64,000 bases of DNA from the NCBI GenBank assembly GCA_017480195.1, contig JAFVBE010000006.1:1-64000 (forward strand). Direction: 5' to 3'. The notes under the pieces were generated by a model. That model saw only the letters and a list, made by a program, of their open reading frames with translations. It was not told where the DNA came from and did no database searches. The stretch comes from Lachnospiraceae bacterium. Its GTDB lineage: Bacteria; Bacillota; Clostridia; Lachnospirales; Lachnospiraceae. Both the position numbers and the translations under genes were made by a program. Positions 9,066-17,209 of the stretch are shown here, in pieces (position 1 is the first letter of the stretch; each line of letters starts with the position of its first letter).

Positions 9066-11576
9066 ATGTTTAGTAAAGAATTGGATGATGCTAAGATACA
9101 GAAGATATTAAATGATGGTTCGTTTGTTCCTGCAGTCCAGTGGGTTGCTGAACAGATGCCCGGAGGCTTCTTCATCTATAAAAATGATGATACACATGAG
9201 ATTATATATGCAAATCATGCCGTCTATCAAATCTTTGGCTGTGAGAATTCAGAAGAATTCAGAGAAATCACAGGTAACAAATTCAAGGGGATGGTGCATC
9301 CGGAGGATTATGAGAATGTAGTGTCCTCAATTGAGAGGCAGGAAGAGGATTCCGATACTGATAATCTTGATTATGTAGAGTATAGAATTATTCAAAAGGA
9401 TGGCAGCATCCGCTGGGTTGAGGACTATGGACGATGTACGAGTATGCCTGAATATGGTGATGTATATTATGTATTTATTGGAGATATCACTGAAGAACAT
9501 CTGATACGAGAAAAATATAACAGAATTGCTTCACAGAAGATGATGGCACTGGAAGAGTTAGAGCGTGAGACTGCTTCACTTCGGACGATACACGAGATGC
9601 TTGGCTCCGGTAAGTGGACTATGGATTTTGATGAAAATGGTGATATGATACGGGTAAGCTGGAGCGACCAGTTTAGGAAAATGTTGGGTTATAAGGGACT
9701 TGAGGATTTTCCGGATGTGCTTGAATCATGGTCAGACCTGCTTCATCCTGATGATAAGGACAGAGTTCTAAAGGAATTCTGGGATACCTTAGAGGATACT
9801 ACAGGCCGGAAGATTTATGATGTGGAATATCAGCTTATGACTTGCAATCAAGGTTACAGGTGGTATCGTGCCACAGGCAAGCCTACACGAAGAGATGACG
9901 GTACGCCTATTACATATATAGGTATATTCGTAGATATAACTGAAAAAAAGCTTATGGATGAGGAGCTTAAAAGACAGCATGCATTACTTGAGAATGCGCT
10001 TAAGGAGGCACAGGCTGCCAATAGAGCCAAGACCAGCTTTTTATCCAATATGTCACATGATATCCGTACACCAATGAATGCGATTATCGGCTTTACCAAC
10101 CTTGCACTTCTTGACACAGGCAATCAGGAGGTTATGGAGGAGTACCTTACCAAGATTAAGGCATCCAGTGAGCATCTTCTGTCACTTATCAATGATGTGC
10201 TTGAGATGAGCCGTATCGAGAGCGGCAAGATTGAGCTTAATGAGGCTCCGGTCAATTTGCCTGACATTCTTCACGACCTTGCCACAATCATTATAGGACA
10301 GGTCGAGGGTAAGAATCAGGAATTATTTATGGATGCGGTAAATGTTACGGACGAGGATATATTGTGTGATAAGCTTCGTCTTAATCAGGTGCTTTTAAAT
10401 CTTGTTTCTAATGCGATTAAATATACAGGAAGCGGCGGTAAAATCTCCGTCCGCATTATCCAGAAGGCTCCTGCCTCAGAAGGCAGCGCTCCTTATGAAA
10501 TAAGGGTTAAGGATAATGGTATGGGTATGGCGCCTGAATTCGCCGAGAAGGTATTTGAAGCATTTGAGCGTGAGAATACATCTACTATAAGCGGTATACA
10601 GGGAACAGGTCTTGGTATGGCAATTACGAAGCGTATCGTAGAAATGATGAATGGAACAATCTCTGTTGATACAAAGCTTAATGAAGGAAGTGAATTCATA
10701 GTTAAAGTAGACTTTAAGGTATGTCAGGGTAACAAAAAGGATTATCATATACCACAGCTTAACGGAGTTCATGCTCTTGTCGTAGATGATGATTATGATG
10801 TATGTGACAGCACGACAAAGCTGCTTGCAGATATGGATATGCGTTCGGAATGGACATTATCAGGAAAGGAAGCTGTACTCAGGGCAAAGCAGGCAAAGGA
10901 GCGAGACGACAGCTTCGGTGTATATATAATTGATTGGAGATTACCTGATCTGTCAGGCCTTGAGGTGGCAAGAAGAATTCGTAATGAGATAGGAGATGAC
11001 ACGCCGATACTTCTTATGACGGCATACGACTGGCTCGCTATACGCGATGAAGCTGAGGGTATTGGTATAAATGGTTTCTGTAACAAGCCTCTTTTTAAAT
11101 CCGAGCTTTATGAATCGCTTGTAAGAGTAATAGGAGCTGTCGATGAGGGCGATACAGAGGAAGTAGATACGGAGGCTGTGACAGTTGATTTCTCAGGTAA
11201 GAGACTTCTTCTGGTAGAGGATATCGAGATTAACAGACAGATTGCACTGACATTGCTTGAAATGTATGGTTTTACTGTAGAGGAAGCGGAGAATGGCGAG
11301 AAGGCTGTCAGGAAGATAGATGAGGCAGGCGGAGATTATTTTGATGCCATACTTATGGATATACAGATGCCGGTTATGAATGGTTATGATGCGGCACGGG
11401 GTATAAGGGCTCTGCCGGAGGGCAAGGGTGCTACAATTCCGATTATTGCCATGACCGCAAATGCATTTGATGAGGACAAGCAGCTTGCTCTTGCGGCAGG
11501 TATGAACGGACACATTGCTAAGCCGATTGATACGGACAAGCTGGTTGAGGTATTGAGTAAATATTTGGCGCATTAA
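9066..11576 (+). CDS. Hybrid sensor histidine kinase, PAS-PAS-HisKA-HATPase-REC-REC
   Basis: This soluble kinase has 836 residues and no membrane helix. Two PAS domains occupy about residues 25-150 and 185-300. They are followed by HisKA (SHDIRTP, His331), HATPase (GTGLGM), a first receiver (Asp623 in IIDWRLPD) and a second receiver (Asp765 in LMDIQMP). Its kinase core and last receiver resemble those of the upstream permease-kinase, so the pair may have arisen by duplication. The start is supported by AAAGGGGG just upstream. The 11-base gap shows co-transcription with the previous gene. Neither protein has an output domain, so the signal must go to a partner elsewhere, for instance an HPt protein or regulator. 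The ligand of the PAS domains is unknown. Confidence 0.92.
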   Translation: MFSKELDDAKIQKILNDGSFVPAVQWVAEQMPGGFFIYKNDDTHEIIYANHAVYQIFGCENSEEFREITGNKFKGMVHPEDYENVVSSIERQEEDSDTDNLDYVEYRIIQKDGSIRWVEDYGRCTSMPEYGDVYYVFIGDITEEHLIREKYNRIASQKMMALEELERETASLRTIHEMLGSGKWTMDFDENGDMIRVSWSDQFRKMLGYKGLEDFPDVLESWSDLLHPDDKDRVLKEFWDTLEDTTGRKIYDVEYQLMTCNQGYRWYRATGKPTRRDDGTPITYIGIFVDITEKKLMDEELKRQHALLENALKEAQAANRAKTSFLSNMSHDIRTPMNAIIGFTNLALLDTGNQEVMEEYLTKIKASSEHLLSLINDVLEMSRIESGKIELNEAPVNLPDILHDLATIIIGQVEGKNQELFMDAVNVTDEDILCDKLRLNQVLLNLVSNAIKYTGSGGKISVRIIQKAPASEGSAPYEIRVKDNGMGMAPEFAEKVFEAFERENTSTISGIQGTGLGMAITKRIVEMMNGTISVDTKLNEGSEFIVKVDFKVCQGNKKDYHIPQLNGVHALVVDDDYDVCDSTTKLLADMDMRSEWTLSGKEAVLRAKQAKERDDSFGVYIIDWRLPDLSGLEVARRIRNEIGDDTPILLMTAYDWLAIRDEAEGIGINGFCNKPLFKSELYESLVRVIGAVDEGDTEEVDTEAVTVDFSGKRLLLVEDIEINRQIALTLLEMYGFTVEEAENGEKAVRKIDEAGGDYFDAILMDIQMPVMNGYDAARGIRALPEGKGATIPIIAMTANAFDEDKQLALAAGMNGHIAKPIDTDKLVEVLSKYLAH

Positions 11577-11602
11577 GGGTTTGCCAAGAACGCGCTCTCG
11601 CT

Positions 11603-11675
11603 CGTCGCCCTCAGGGACGGGGGTTGGGGACAGATTTTTAAAATCCGTCCCCAACCCCCGTCCCTGAGGGCGACG
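11603..11675. repeat. GC-rich near-perfect palindrome, copy 1
   Basis: Two 35-base arms (11603-11637 and 11641-11675) match with a single mismatch around a 3-base centre. The core is GGGACGGGGG, followed here by TTGGGGAC. The element begins 27 bases after the stop of the hybrid kinase. Three other copies with the same core lie at 33129, 48385 and 57911. It may end transcription, but it lacks a clear T run. Confidence 0.9.
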
Positions 11676-11728
11676 CACATATCCGCCAACCAGCTTGAAT
11701 TTACTATGATAAACCGGATATTTGTTAA

Positions 11729-12193
11729 TTACCTTTTCTGGTTTAGACTGATATAGGAATCGTAGGCTTTGGAACATTCTTCATATGGAAGATTAGTTTC
11801 GCTAATTAAATACTCAACAGCTTCCTCCTTTGTATTGAATTTAGATAAAAGAACTGTTGTTTCTGAAATTCTAGTTAGAGCATTAAGAAACTCATCATAA
11901 GTAATGCCACAATCACTATCATATAATTTGCTTGCCAATAGGTTTATCAGATATTCATTTGCTTCTTTTTTATCCTCATCATCCAGCTTTTCTCCTGCAA
12001 ATAATTCATTTATTGAAATGTCCAATATTTTGCATAATGGTTTAAATAATGATGAATCTGGCAAACAATTCCCATTTTCCCATTTTGAAATCGACTTATT
12101 TGTAATTCCTAGTTTTTCAGCCAATCCTTCTTGTGTAAGTTTTTTTGCTTTGCGATTTTCAGCAATAAATCTTCCGATTTTCTCTTGGTTCAT
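11729..12193 (-). CDS. XRE-family helix-turn-helix regulator
   Basis: This small DNA-binding protein has 154 residues. An HTH_3 domain fills about residues 5-60 (ENRKAKKLTQEGLAEKLGI, SISKWENG). The C-terminal 90 residues form an acidic, probably helical domain of unknown role. No membrane helix is present, unlike the other two XRE proteins in the window. AGGAAG lies upstream of the start. It stands alone and faces away from the Rpn-type gene, with 268 bases between the two starts, so it could regulate that divergent promoter region. That is inference only. Confidence 0.8.
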   Translation of the reverse strand: MNQEKIGRFIAENRKAKKLTQEGLAEKLGITNKSISKWENGNCLPDSSLFKPLCKILDISINELFAGEKLDDEDKKEANEYLINLLASKLYDSDCGITYDEFLNALTRISETTVLLSKFNTKEEAVEYLISETNLPYEECSKAYDSYISLNQKR

Positions 12194-12372
12194 GGTATCA
12201 CTTCCTTTCTTAAAGTATTATAACCCCCAAACTGTTTATATAACATCTATCAAAAGTAGATATTAGCAATAACATATTTCCTTGTCAATTTCACCGGATA
12301 CTTATAATATGATGTTCAAAAAAATAAATTGCTTTTGTCATATTTTGTAAAATCTTGTCATATAATATTACA

Positions 12373-12427
12373 TAAGCAAGCCTTTTCCAAAATCCTACCC
12401 ATTTTCCAAAATCAAACCCCTTGCTTA
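12373..12427. repeat. Inverted and direct repeats upstream of the Rpn-type gene
   Basis: TAAGCAAG (12373-12380) and CTTGCTTA (12420-12427) are perfect inverted copies. They enclose two direct copies of TTTTCCAAAATC (12383-12394 and 12402-12413). The arrangement ends 19 bases before the ribosome-binding site of the nuclease gene and could be an operator or a remnant of a mobile element. Confidence 0.5.
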
Positions 12428-12461
12428 ATTACAAAAATTCATACCTTTGGAGGATTATTTT

Positions 12462-13448
12462 ATGTACGACAGAGATATTATTAATCCTACAAATGATAAA
12501 GCTCACGATAATACAGAGTTATTCAAAGACATTAGTAAAGGACAAATTCCTGATATTAATAGCAGACTTATATTCCAAAATCATATTATGTGTGCGCAGT
12601 TTCTACGAGATTTTATAGACATAGATATACTAAAGGATATACAACCCGAGGATATAATTGATGAAACCGATATATATCAGGCATATCTTGGTATAAAATT
12701 TGAGACGGATACAGTTAAACGCATAAAGGTTAAAAACTTAGATTTTCCGCTTTATATAATTTCACTTATTGAACATAAGAGCGATGTGGATTATAATGTA
12801 GCTATGCAGTTGCTTAAATATATGGTGCTTATATGGGATACATATGGCAAGAAGCAGAAAGATGGGCAGCATGGAAATCCTCGCAATAAGGACTTCAAAT
12901 ATCCGCCGATTATTCCCATAGTTTATTACGAAGGTGCCGACAGATGGACAGCAGGCCTGCATTTACAGGACAGAATATTTATGAGCGAAATCTTCAGGGA
13001 TTATATACCGGATTATAAATACAAGCTCGTAAATATCCACGATTATACAAATGATAAACTTCTATCCTATGACGACGAAATGTCTGTATTTATGATGCTT
13101 AACAAGATACAGACTGCGGAGGATTTGAATGAATTTATACATACAAATTCCAAGAGAATATCAGCTATAATGAATAACACCAATGAAGCTATACTTGATA
13201 TATTTCTAAAGGTAACATGGAATCTGTATATGAAACTCAATGTACCGCCTGATGAGGCGCAGGAAAATCTTAGGAATGTGAGGACTGAGAAGATGGGATA
13301 TTTGTTTGAGAATATGGAGAAGATGGATATTCAGGCTGAACGACGCAATACTGCCGAGGCAAGAAAAGAGCTTGAAGAAGCTCTGAATCGAAACAAGCAG
13401 CTTGAAGAGGAAAATCGAAAGCTTAAGGAAATGCTTGCAAAAGCATAA
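12462..13448 (+). CDS. Rpn-family recombination-promoting nuclease / putative transposase
   Basis: The protein has 328 residues and resembles the PD-(D/E)XK Rpn (Transposase_31) family. The central segment SLIEHKSDVDYNVAMQLLKYM carries the typical E-x-K/S catalytic strand and the following helix. The last 45 residues are charged and heptad-like (EEALNRNKQLEEENRKLKEM), a probable coiled coil. The start at 12462 is chosen for TTTGGAGG at 12446-12453; a TTG at 12447 lies inside that site. Rpn proteins stimulate RecA-independent recombination in E. coli. In gut Clostridia such genes are numerous and variable. The gene has no partner in its neighbourhood except the repeats just upstream. Confidence 0.8.
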   Translation: MYDRDIINPTNDKAHDNTELFKDISKGQIPDINSRLIFQNHIMCAQFLRDFIDIDILKDIQPEDIIDETDIYQAYLGIKFETDTVKRIKVKNLDFPLYIISLIEHKSDVDYNVAMQLLKYMVLIWDTYGKKQKDGQHGNPRNKDFKYPPIIPIVYYEGADRWTAGLHLQDRIFMSEIFRDYIPDYKYKLVNIHDYTNDKLLSYDDEMSVFMMLNKIQTAEDLNEFIHTNSKRISAIMNNTNEAILDIFLKVTWNLYMKLNVPPDEAQENLRNVRTEKMGYLFENMEKMDIQAERRNTAEARKELEEALNRNKQLEEENRKLKEMLAKA

Positions 13449-13517
13449 TGAGTATGAGATATGCTCACTTCACCTTAGCTTTGCGTGACTTGGTAATGGC
13501 TTTTGCCACATAAAAAG

Positions 13518-13568
13518 AAAAGGATATACAAATATATATGTGCATGCACATAATTTGTATATCCTTTT
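13518..13568. terminator. Bidirectional terminator between convergent genes
   Basis: AAAAGGATATACAAAT (13518-13533) pairs perfectly with 13553-13568, with a further TGTGCATGCACA palindrome in the middle. T runs flank both sides, so it can serve both the Rpn-type gene (plus) and the hemolysin-III gene (minus). Confidence 0.85.
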
Positions 13569-13580
13569 TGTATGTCTCAT

Positions 13581-14252
13581 TTACACTACATAAAAAAGTA
13601 TACAGAAGAACTGCAATATGCTTCCGGCAAGTACAAAAAGATGGAAGATGGAATGCATATAGCGTTTCTTTTTACCAAGTCCATAGAGTACGGCACCGAT
13701 AGTGTAAGCTATACCGCCGAGTAAAAGCCAAAATATTCCCTTTGGCTCTATGGAGGCAAGTGCAGGCTTTGCTGCAAAAACGATGCACCAGCCCATACCA
13801 AGATAGCATATCATAGAGAATACGGCGTATTTTTTGAGGTCAATTGCTGTAAATACAATTCCAAGCACTGCAAAGCCCCACACAATACCAAACAAGCTCC
13901 AGCCCCAGCCGCGTGACACCTCTCTTATGTTGCAGAGTACGACAGGAGTATAGCTTCCTGCGATTAAAAGATAGATGGTGCAGTGGTCGATAACCTGCAT
14001 AACCTTCTTCGCAGTAGAGGGCTTAAGCCCATGATATACACTTGACATGGTATATAATAAAATCATTGTTGTGCCGTATATTGCACTGCCTACGACACCC
14101 CATGTATTGTTATGGGAAGCAGCGGCTATAATGGTAAGAACAAGAGCGGCTATTCCAAATACGCTGCCTATGATATGAGAGGTCATATTGAAGATTTCCT
14201 CACCCTTAGTATAATCGGGAAGAACTCGATCACATAATTTTGTTCTTGTCAT
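13581..14252 (-). CDS. Hemolysin III family (YqfA/PAQR-like) membrane protein
   Basis: An integral membrane protein of 223 residues with about seven helices. It carries the family signatures SSVYHGL after helix 2, DHCTIYLLIAGSYTP before helix 4, and HSIFHLFVLAG near the end. The histidines and serine/aspartate in these segments match the metal-site residues of the PAQR superfamily. Homologs are annotated as hemolysin III, but a hydrolase-like or membrane-homeostasis role is more likely in this family. The start is set at 14252 because AAAGG is well spaced from that ATG and abuts the ATG at 14261. It is a single-gene unit. Confidence 0.9.
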   Translation of the reverse strand: MTRTKLCDRVLPDYTKGEEIFNMTSHIIGSVFGIAALVLTIIAAASHNNTWGVVGSAIYGTTMILLYTMSSVYHGLKPSTAKKVMQVIDHCTIYLLIAGSYTPVVLCNIREVSRGWGWSLFGIVWGFAVLGIVFTAIDLKKYAVFSMICYLGMGWCIVFAAKPALASIEPKGIFWLLLGGIAYTIGAVLYGLGKKKRYMHSIFHLFVLAGSILQFFCILFYVV

Positions 14253-14456
14253 AGTAATCATCCTTTCTATATTTTAAAATTTAATTTATTTGTTTCCGGT
14301 ATCATAAAGCAGAATTCAAATTAAGCTTTTGGGTAATATATATCTAATATTAGTTTTATCAATTTGATTGAATTATATTTTAGATAAATTATAACAACAA
14401 CCCACAGCTTAGATTTTTGGTCGATTGTCAGGAGAATAAAAAATTAATTTAATTTA

Positions 14457-14485
14457 TTGACATATATATATGTGTGATGTATATT
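14457..14485 (+). promoter_or_regulatory. acpP promoter
   Basis: TTGACA (14457-14462), a 17-base spacer and TATATT (14480-14485) form a good sigma-A promoter. The predicted leader to the acyl carrier protein ATG is about 35 nt. Confidence 0.7.
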
Positions 14486-14524
14486 GACAATATAGATTAC
14501 TTTATTTAAGGAGAGATTTGAACT

Positions 14525-14758
14525 ATGTTAGAAAAAATGAAAGAAATCATATCGGCTCAGTTAAATATTGATGAGTCAGATATTGAATTATCAACATCCT
14601 TTAAGGACGACTTAGGCGCTGATTCACTTGATTTGTTCGAGCTTGTTATGGCTCTTGAGGAGGAATATAACTGTGAGATTCCTCAGGACGATTTGAACAA
14701 TATTGACACTGTTGAGGATGTAATCAAGTATCTTAAGGATATGGGTATCGAAGAATAG
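14525..14758 (+). CDS. acpP: Acyl carrier protein
   Basis: This 77-residue acidic carrier holds the growing acyl chain in fatty acid synthesis. The phosphopantetheine attachment motif is GADSLDLFELV, with the modified serine at about residue 37. The ribosome-binding site AAGGAGAG is strong. The gene stands alone, with its own promoter and terminator and no fab genes nearby. It may therefore be a second acyl carrier protein or simply a relocated housekeeping copy; the sequence looks like an ordinary fatty-acid type. It ends in TAG, which shows that amber is a normal stop codon in this genome. Confidence 0.93.
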   Translation: MLEKMKEIISAQLNIDESDIELSTSFKDDLGADSLDLFELVMALEEEYNCEIPQDDLNNIDTVEDVIKYLKDMGIEE

Positions 14759-14799
14759 ATAATACATAGTGAATAATATATAACACGAAAAAAGGGTCA

Positions 14800-14935
14800 C
14801 TGCGCTTGCGTAAGTGGCGCTTTGACAAGTAAATCTATTGAGCTGTCAAGCGAGATTGTATAAGATAAGCTGTCACAAATTTGCGACAGCTTATCTTATT
14901 TTGCAGGATTTTGCTTACGCAGCAACTCATTAAAA
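14800..14935. repeat. Imperfect palindrome with central perfect 14-bp stem, downstream of acpP
   Basis: The centre is a perfect 14-bp stem: TAAGATAAGCTGTC (14861-14874) with its complement at 14885-14898. Outer segments (TGCGTAAG near 14808 and CTTACGCA near 14922) are also inverted copies, so the whole spacer is roughly self-complementary. The central hairpin, followed by TTTTG, likely ends acpP transcription and can serve the convergent gene as well. Confidence 0.65.
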
Positions 14936-14952
14936 TAGTCGCTTACATCATC

Positions 14953-15651
14953 CTATTCTTGAATTTCTTCAATTTTAACCTTCTTCTTAAGGTTGGACCA
15001 CATATATATTATAACTTGTCCGGGTATGCCGAGCAGAAGGATAAAACAAACTCTGTTGCTAAGTGGAAAAAGTGTTATAACAAACGATATAAGTGTGGAC
15101 CACATGAGCAGAGATATTATGAAATAATTCCGTCTTTTATTGAACCATATACTGTTAAATACCAGCCATACTATAGCGGAAATCGGGATTGCATATAGGA
15201 ATGGCAGCCAGAGGAATATGGTGTCTTTAGCGAATATATTGATAACGACGAAGGCTAAGGTTGCTATTAACCATACAAGTATTATACACATACCCGTTAT
15301 GAAGCCATGTGTCCTGAATTTGCTGCTTATATATGTAAATTTGGTTTTGACTTCGTCTTCTTTAGGTATGATGTCAGCTATTTCAGAATAATTGTCTGTA
15401 TTTGTTGTCTCGTCCGCTTCGAGAGCAATTTGCTGCTCGTCATTATCATTTACCAGATAGTCTAAGGTTACATCAAATAAATCAGCAATTGCTTTTAAAA
15501 CTGCTATATCCGGTATGGATTCGGCACGCTCCCATTTTGACACAGCCTTATCGGAGTAATTAAGCTTCGAAGCCAAATCACCCTGAGTCATGTTATTTTT
15601 CTGCCTTAAATTCGATATATTTTTAGCGATTACAGGTTTTAAATTCTGCAT
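14953..15651 (-). CDS. XRE-family regulator with C-terminal membrane helices
   Basis: The protein has 232 residues from the start chosen here. Residues about 5-65 are an HTH_3 domain (NMTQGDLASKLNYSDKAVSKWE). An acidic linker of about 50 residues follows, then four predicted membrane helices (about 115-225). Such membrane-tethered XRE proteins are common in Clostridia, and their signals are mostly unknown. TGAGG lies 7 bases before the ATG at 15651; an upstream in-frame start at 15684 lacks a site. A similar architecture, only loosely related, is found at 59972-60964. Confidence 0.85.
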   Translation of the reverse strand: MQNLKPVIAKNISNLRQKNNMTQGDLASKLNYSDKAVSKWERAESIPDIAVLKAIADLFDVTLDYLVNDNDEQQIALEADETTNTDNYSEIADIIPKEDEVKTKFTYISSKFRTHGFITGMCIILVWLIATLAFVVINIFAKDTIFLWLPFLYAIPISAIVWLVFNSIWFNKRRNYFIISLLMWSTLISFVITLFPLSNRVCFILLLGIPGQVIIYMWSNLKKKVKIEEIQE

Positions 15652-15752
15652 ATAAACCTCACAATTAAATTTTAATTCATGCAATTAATATAACATAACC
15701 GCAAATGTAAATCAATGGGGTAAATGCTTATAAAGCCTTTGTTTAAGCCGAA

Positions 15753-15790
15753 CTCTACCGACAGTTCTACTGTTGGTAGAGCGCTTTTTT
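15753..15790 (+). terminator. Strong plus-strand terminator with no gene in front of it
   Basis: A 12-bp stem (15753-15764 with 15770-15781, one G-U pair, loop TTCTA) is followed by CGC and seven T bases. The nearest gene upstream points the other way, so the transcript it ends would be a small RNA or a 5' leader of degV (start at 15963). The 312-base spacer between 15651 and 15963 holds nothing else I can name. Confidence 0.7.
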
Positions 15791-15962
15791 TGTAAATAAA
15801 CAAGCAGTTTAGCAAAAAAACTATGCGGAGATTGATTAAAGTGAGTTCGTTTTTTATAATAATCATTGATAATAATTAGAGGTTGTAAATTTTTGACAGA
15901 ATTTCTGCATAAGCAATTTCAACCGAAAACATAAAAATAAATTAAGTTAGGAGATTAAAGTG

Positions 15963-16826
15963 ATGAACGACTTTGTTATTTTTACTGATTCTGGCTGCGA
16001 TACTTCACAGGAGGTATTAGACAAATGGGGCATTATTAAGAAAGATTTGACATTTAGATTTAACGATGGTAAAGAATATCATGACAGTGAGATGTCCAGC
16101 GGTGAGTTCTATCAGAGAATGGCGGACGGAGATGTTGCTAAGACCTCTGCGGTTAATTCTGAGACCTTTAAAGAAGCTTTCAGGGAAGAGATTGAGAAGG
16201 GCAAGGATGTTCTCTTCGTAGCATTTTCTTCAGGTATAAGTGCTACATACAACTCCGGACGCATAGCTATAGACGAGCTTAAGGAGGAATATCCTGACAG
16301 AAAGCTTTATGCTGTTGACAGCCTCTGTGCATCAGTAGGTGCGGGACTTATCCTGTATCTTATATCTGAGAAGAAGAAGGCCGGCGCAACTATTGAAGAA
16401 ATAAATGAATATATAATTAAGAATCGCATGAAGATAGATACATGGTTTACAGTTGAGAGTCTTGAGTATCTGAAGCGTGGTGGAAGATTAAGTGCTACAT
16501 CAGCTTTTGTGGGAACTATTCTTAATATCAAACCTGTGCTTCGTGTAGATAGAGAAGGTAAGCTTGAGAATACTGCTAAGGTGCGTGGTAGAAAGGCTTC
16601 GCTTAAGGCTCTTGCTGATAAGTATACTGAGCTTGCTGATAATCCAAGCGAAGGTCCGGTATTCATCGGTCAGGGTGCTTGTATGGATGACGCTAAGACC
16701 TTAGCTGATATGATTAAGGAAGAGCATGGAGTAGATGTAATGCTCATATCCGATGTCGGTCCCGTAATTGGTGCGCATACCGGTCCGGGTATTATGGTGC
16801 TTAGCTTTGTATGTAAGGATAGATAA
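15963..16826 (+). CDS. DegV family fatty-acid-binding protein
   Basis: This cytoplasmic protein has 287 residues. DegV/FakB proteins bind a fatty acid and, in FakAB systems, present it to the FakA kinase for phosphorylation. The N-terminal segment FTDSGCDTS, the TSAVNSETF segment and the sequence SLEYLKRGGRLS all match the family. The C-terminal segment GPVIGAHTGPG is the lipid-pocket histidine region. The ATG at 15963 is preceded by TAGGAGA at 15948-15954; a GTG three bases earlier is less well spaced. No fakA gene is adjacent. The gene is followed by a very long palindrome rather than a simple terminator. Confidence 0.92.
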   Translation: MNDFVIFTDSGCDTSQEVLDKWGIIKKDLTFRFNDGKEYHDSEMSSGEFYQRMADGDVAKTSAVNSETFKEAFREEIEKGKDVLFVAFSSGISATYNSGRIAIDELKEEYPDRKLYAVDSLCASVGAGLILYLISEKKKAGATIEEINEYIIKNRMKIDTWFTVESLEYLKRGGRLSATSAFVGTILNIKPVLRVDREGKLENTAKVRGRKASLKALADKYTELADNPSEGPVFIGQGACMDDAKTLADMIKEEHGVDVMLISDVGPVIGAHTGPGIMVLSFVCKDR

Positions 16827-16836
16827 ATGTTTATAT

Positions 16837-17141
16837 TAGCAAGGTCGGTTAGAGGGTATGGTATACTTTAATAGATTATCTGATTAATATCGGCATGATA
16901 AAAAGCAGGCAGTTATGCAACATGCAATCAATTTGTTAAATCAGTAATCTCAACATCTCTATATTAACACGAAATCGATGAACTCGCTTCGCTCAGACAT
17001 ATCGATTTCTGAGTTAATATATTCGATGTTTCGATTCTGATTTCACACAAATTGTGCAAATTGTTGCAATAACTGCCTGCTTTTTATCATGCTTAAACAA
17101 ATAATTGCTATTAAAGCATACCCCCTCTAACCGATACGCTA
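16837..17141. repeat. 305-bp imperfect palindrome downstream of degV
   Basis: The two halves are inverted copies over almost their full length. The outer arms share CGGTTAGAGGG and CTTTAATAG. The middle arms share GATAAAAAGCAGGCAGTTAT (16897-16916, with its complement near 17072-17093). Inner arms share ATATTAAC and GAAATCGAT around a centre with ACTCGCTTCGCTCAGA. No open frame of note is present. It fills the space between convergent degV and the hydrolase gene. It may be a MITE-like element or a long double-stranded RNA that ends transcription both ways. Confidence 0.8.
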
Positions 17142-17164
17142 CGCGTATACACATCAATAATTAT

Positions 17165-17199
17165 AGCTTGAATATCATGATTTATCGTGGTATTTAAGC
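17165..17199 (+). repeat. 35-nt hairpin repeat, copy 1
   Basis: A 12-bp stem (GCTTGAATATCA with TGGTATTTAAGC) closes a 10-base loop containing TTTATCG. A second copy lies at 18304-18339 in the same orientation. The two differ at five positions, four of them in the stem, and every change keeps a Watson-Crick or G-U pair. It lies between the stop of the hydrolase gene and the long palindrome. Confidence 0.7.
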
Positions 17200-17209
17200 A
17201 AACTGTAAG

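Noticed and set aside
15765..15785. A tRNA or tRNA fragment suggested by GTTGGTAGAGCGC
   Set aside because: No acceptor stem, anticodon arm or T-arm lies around it; the bases belong to a terminator stem.
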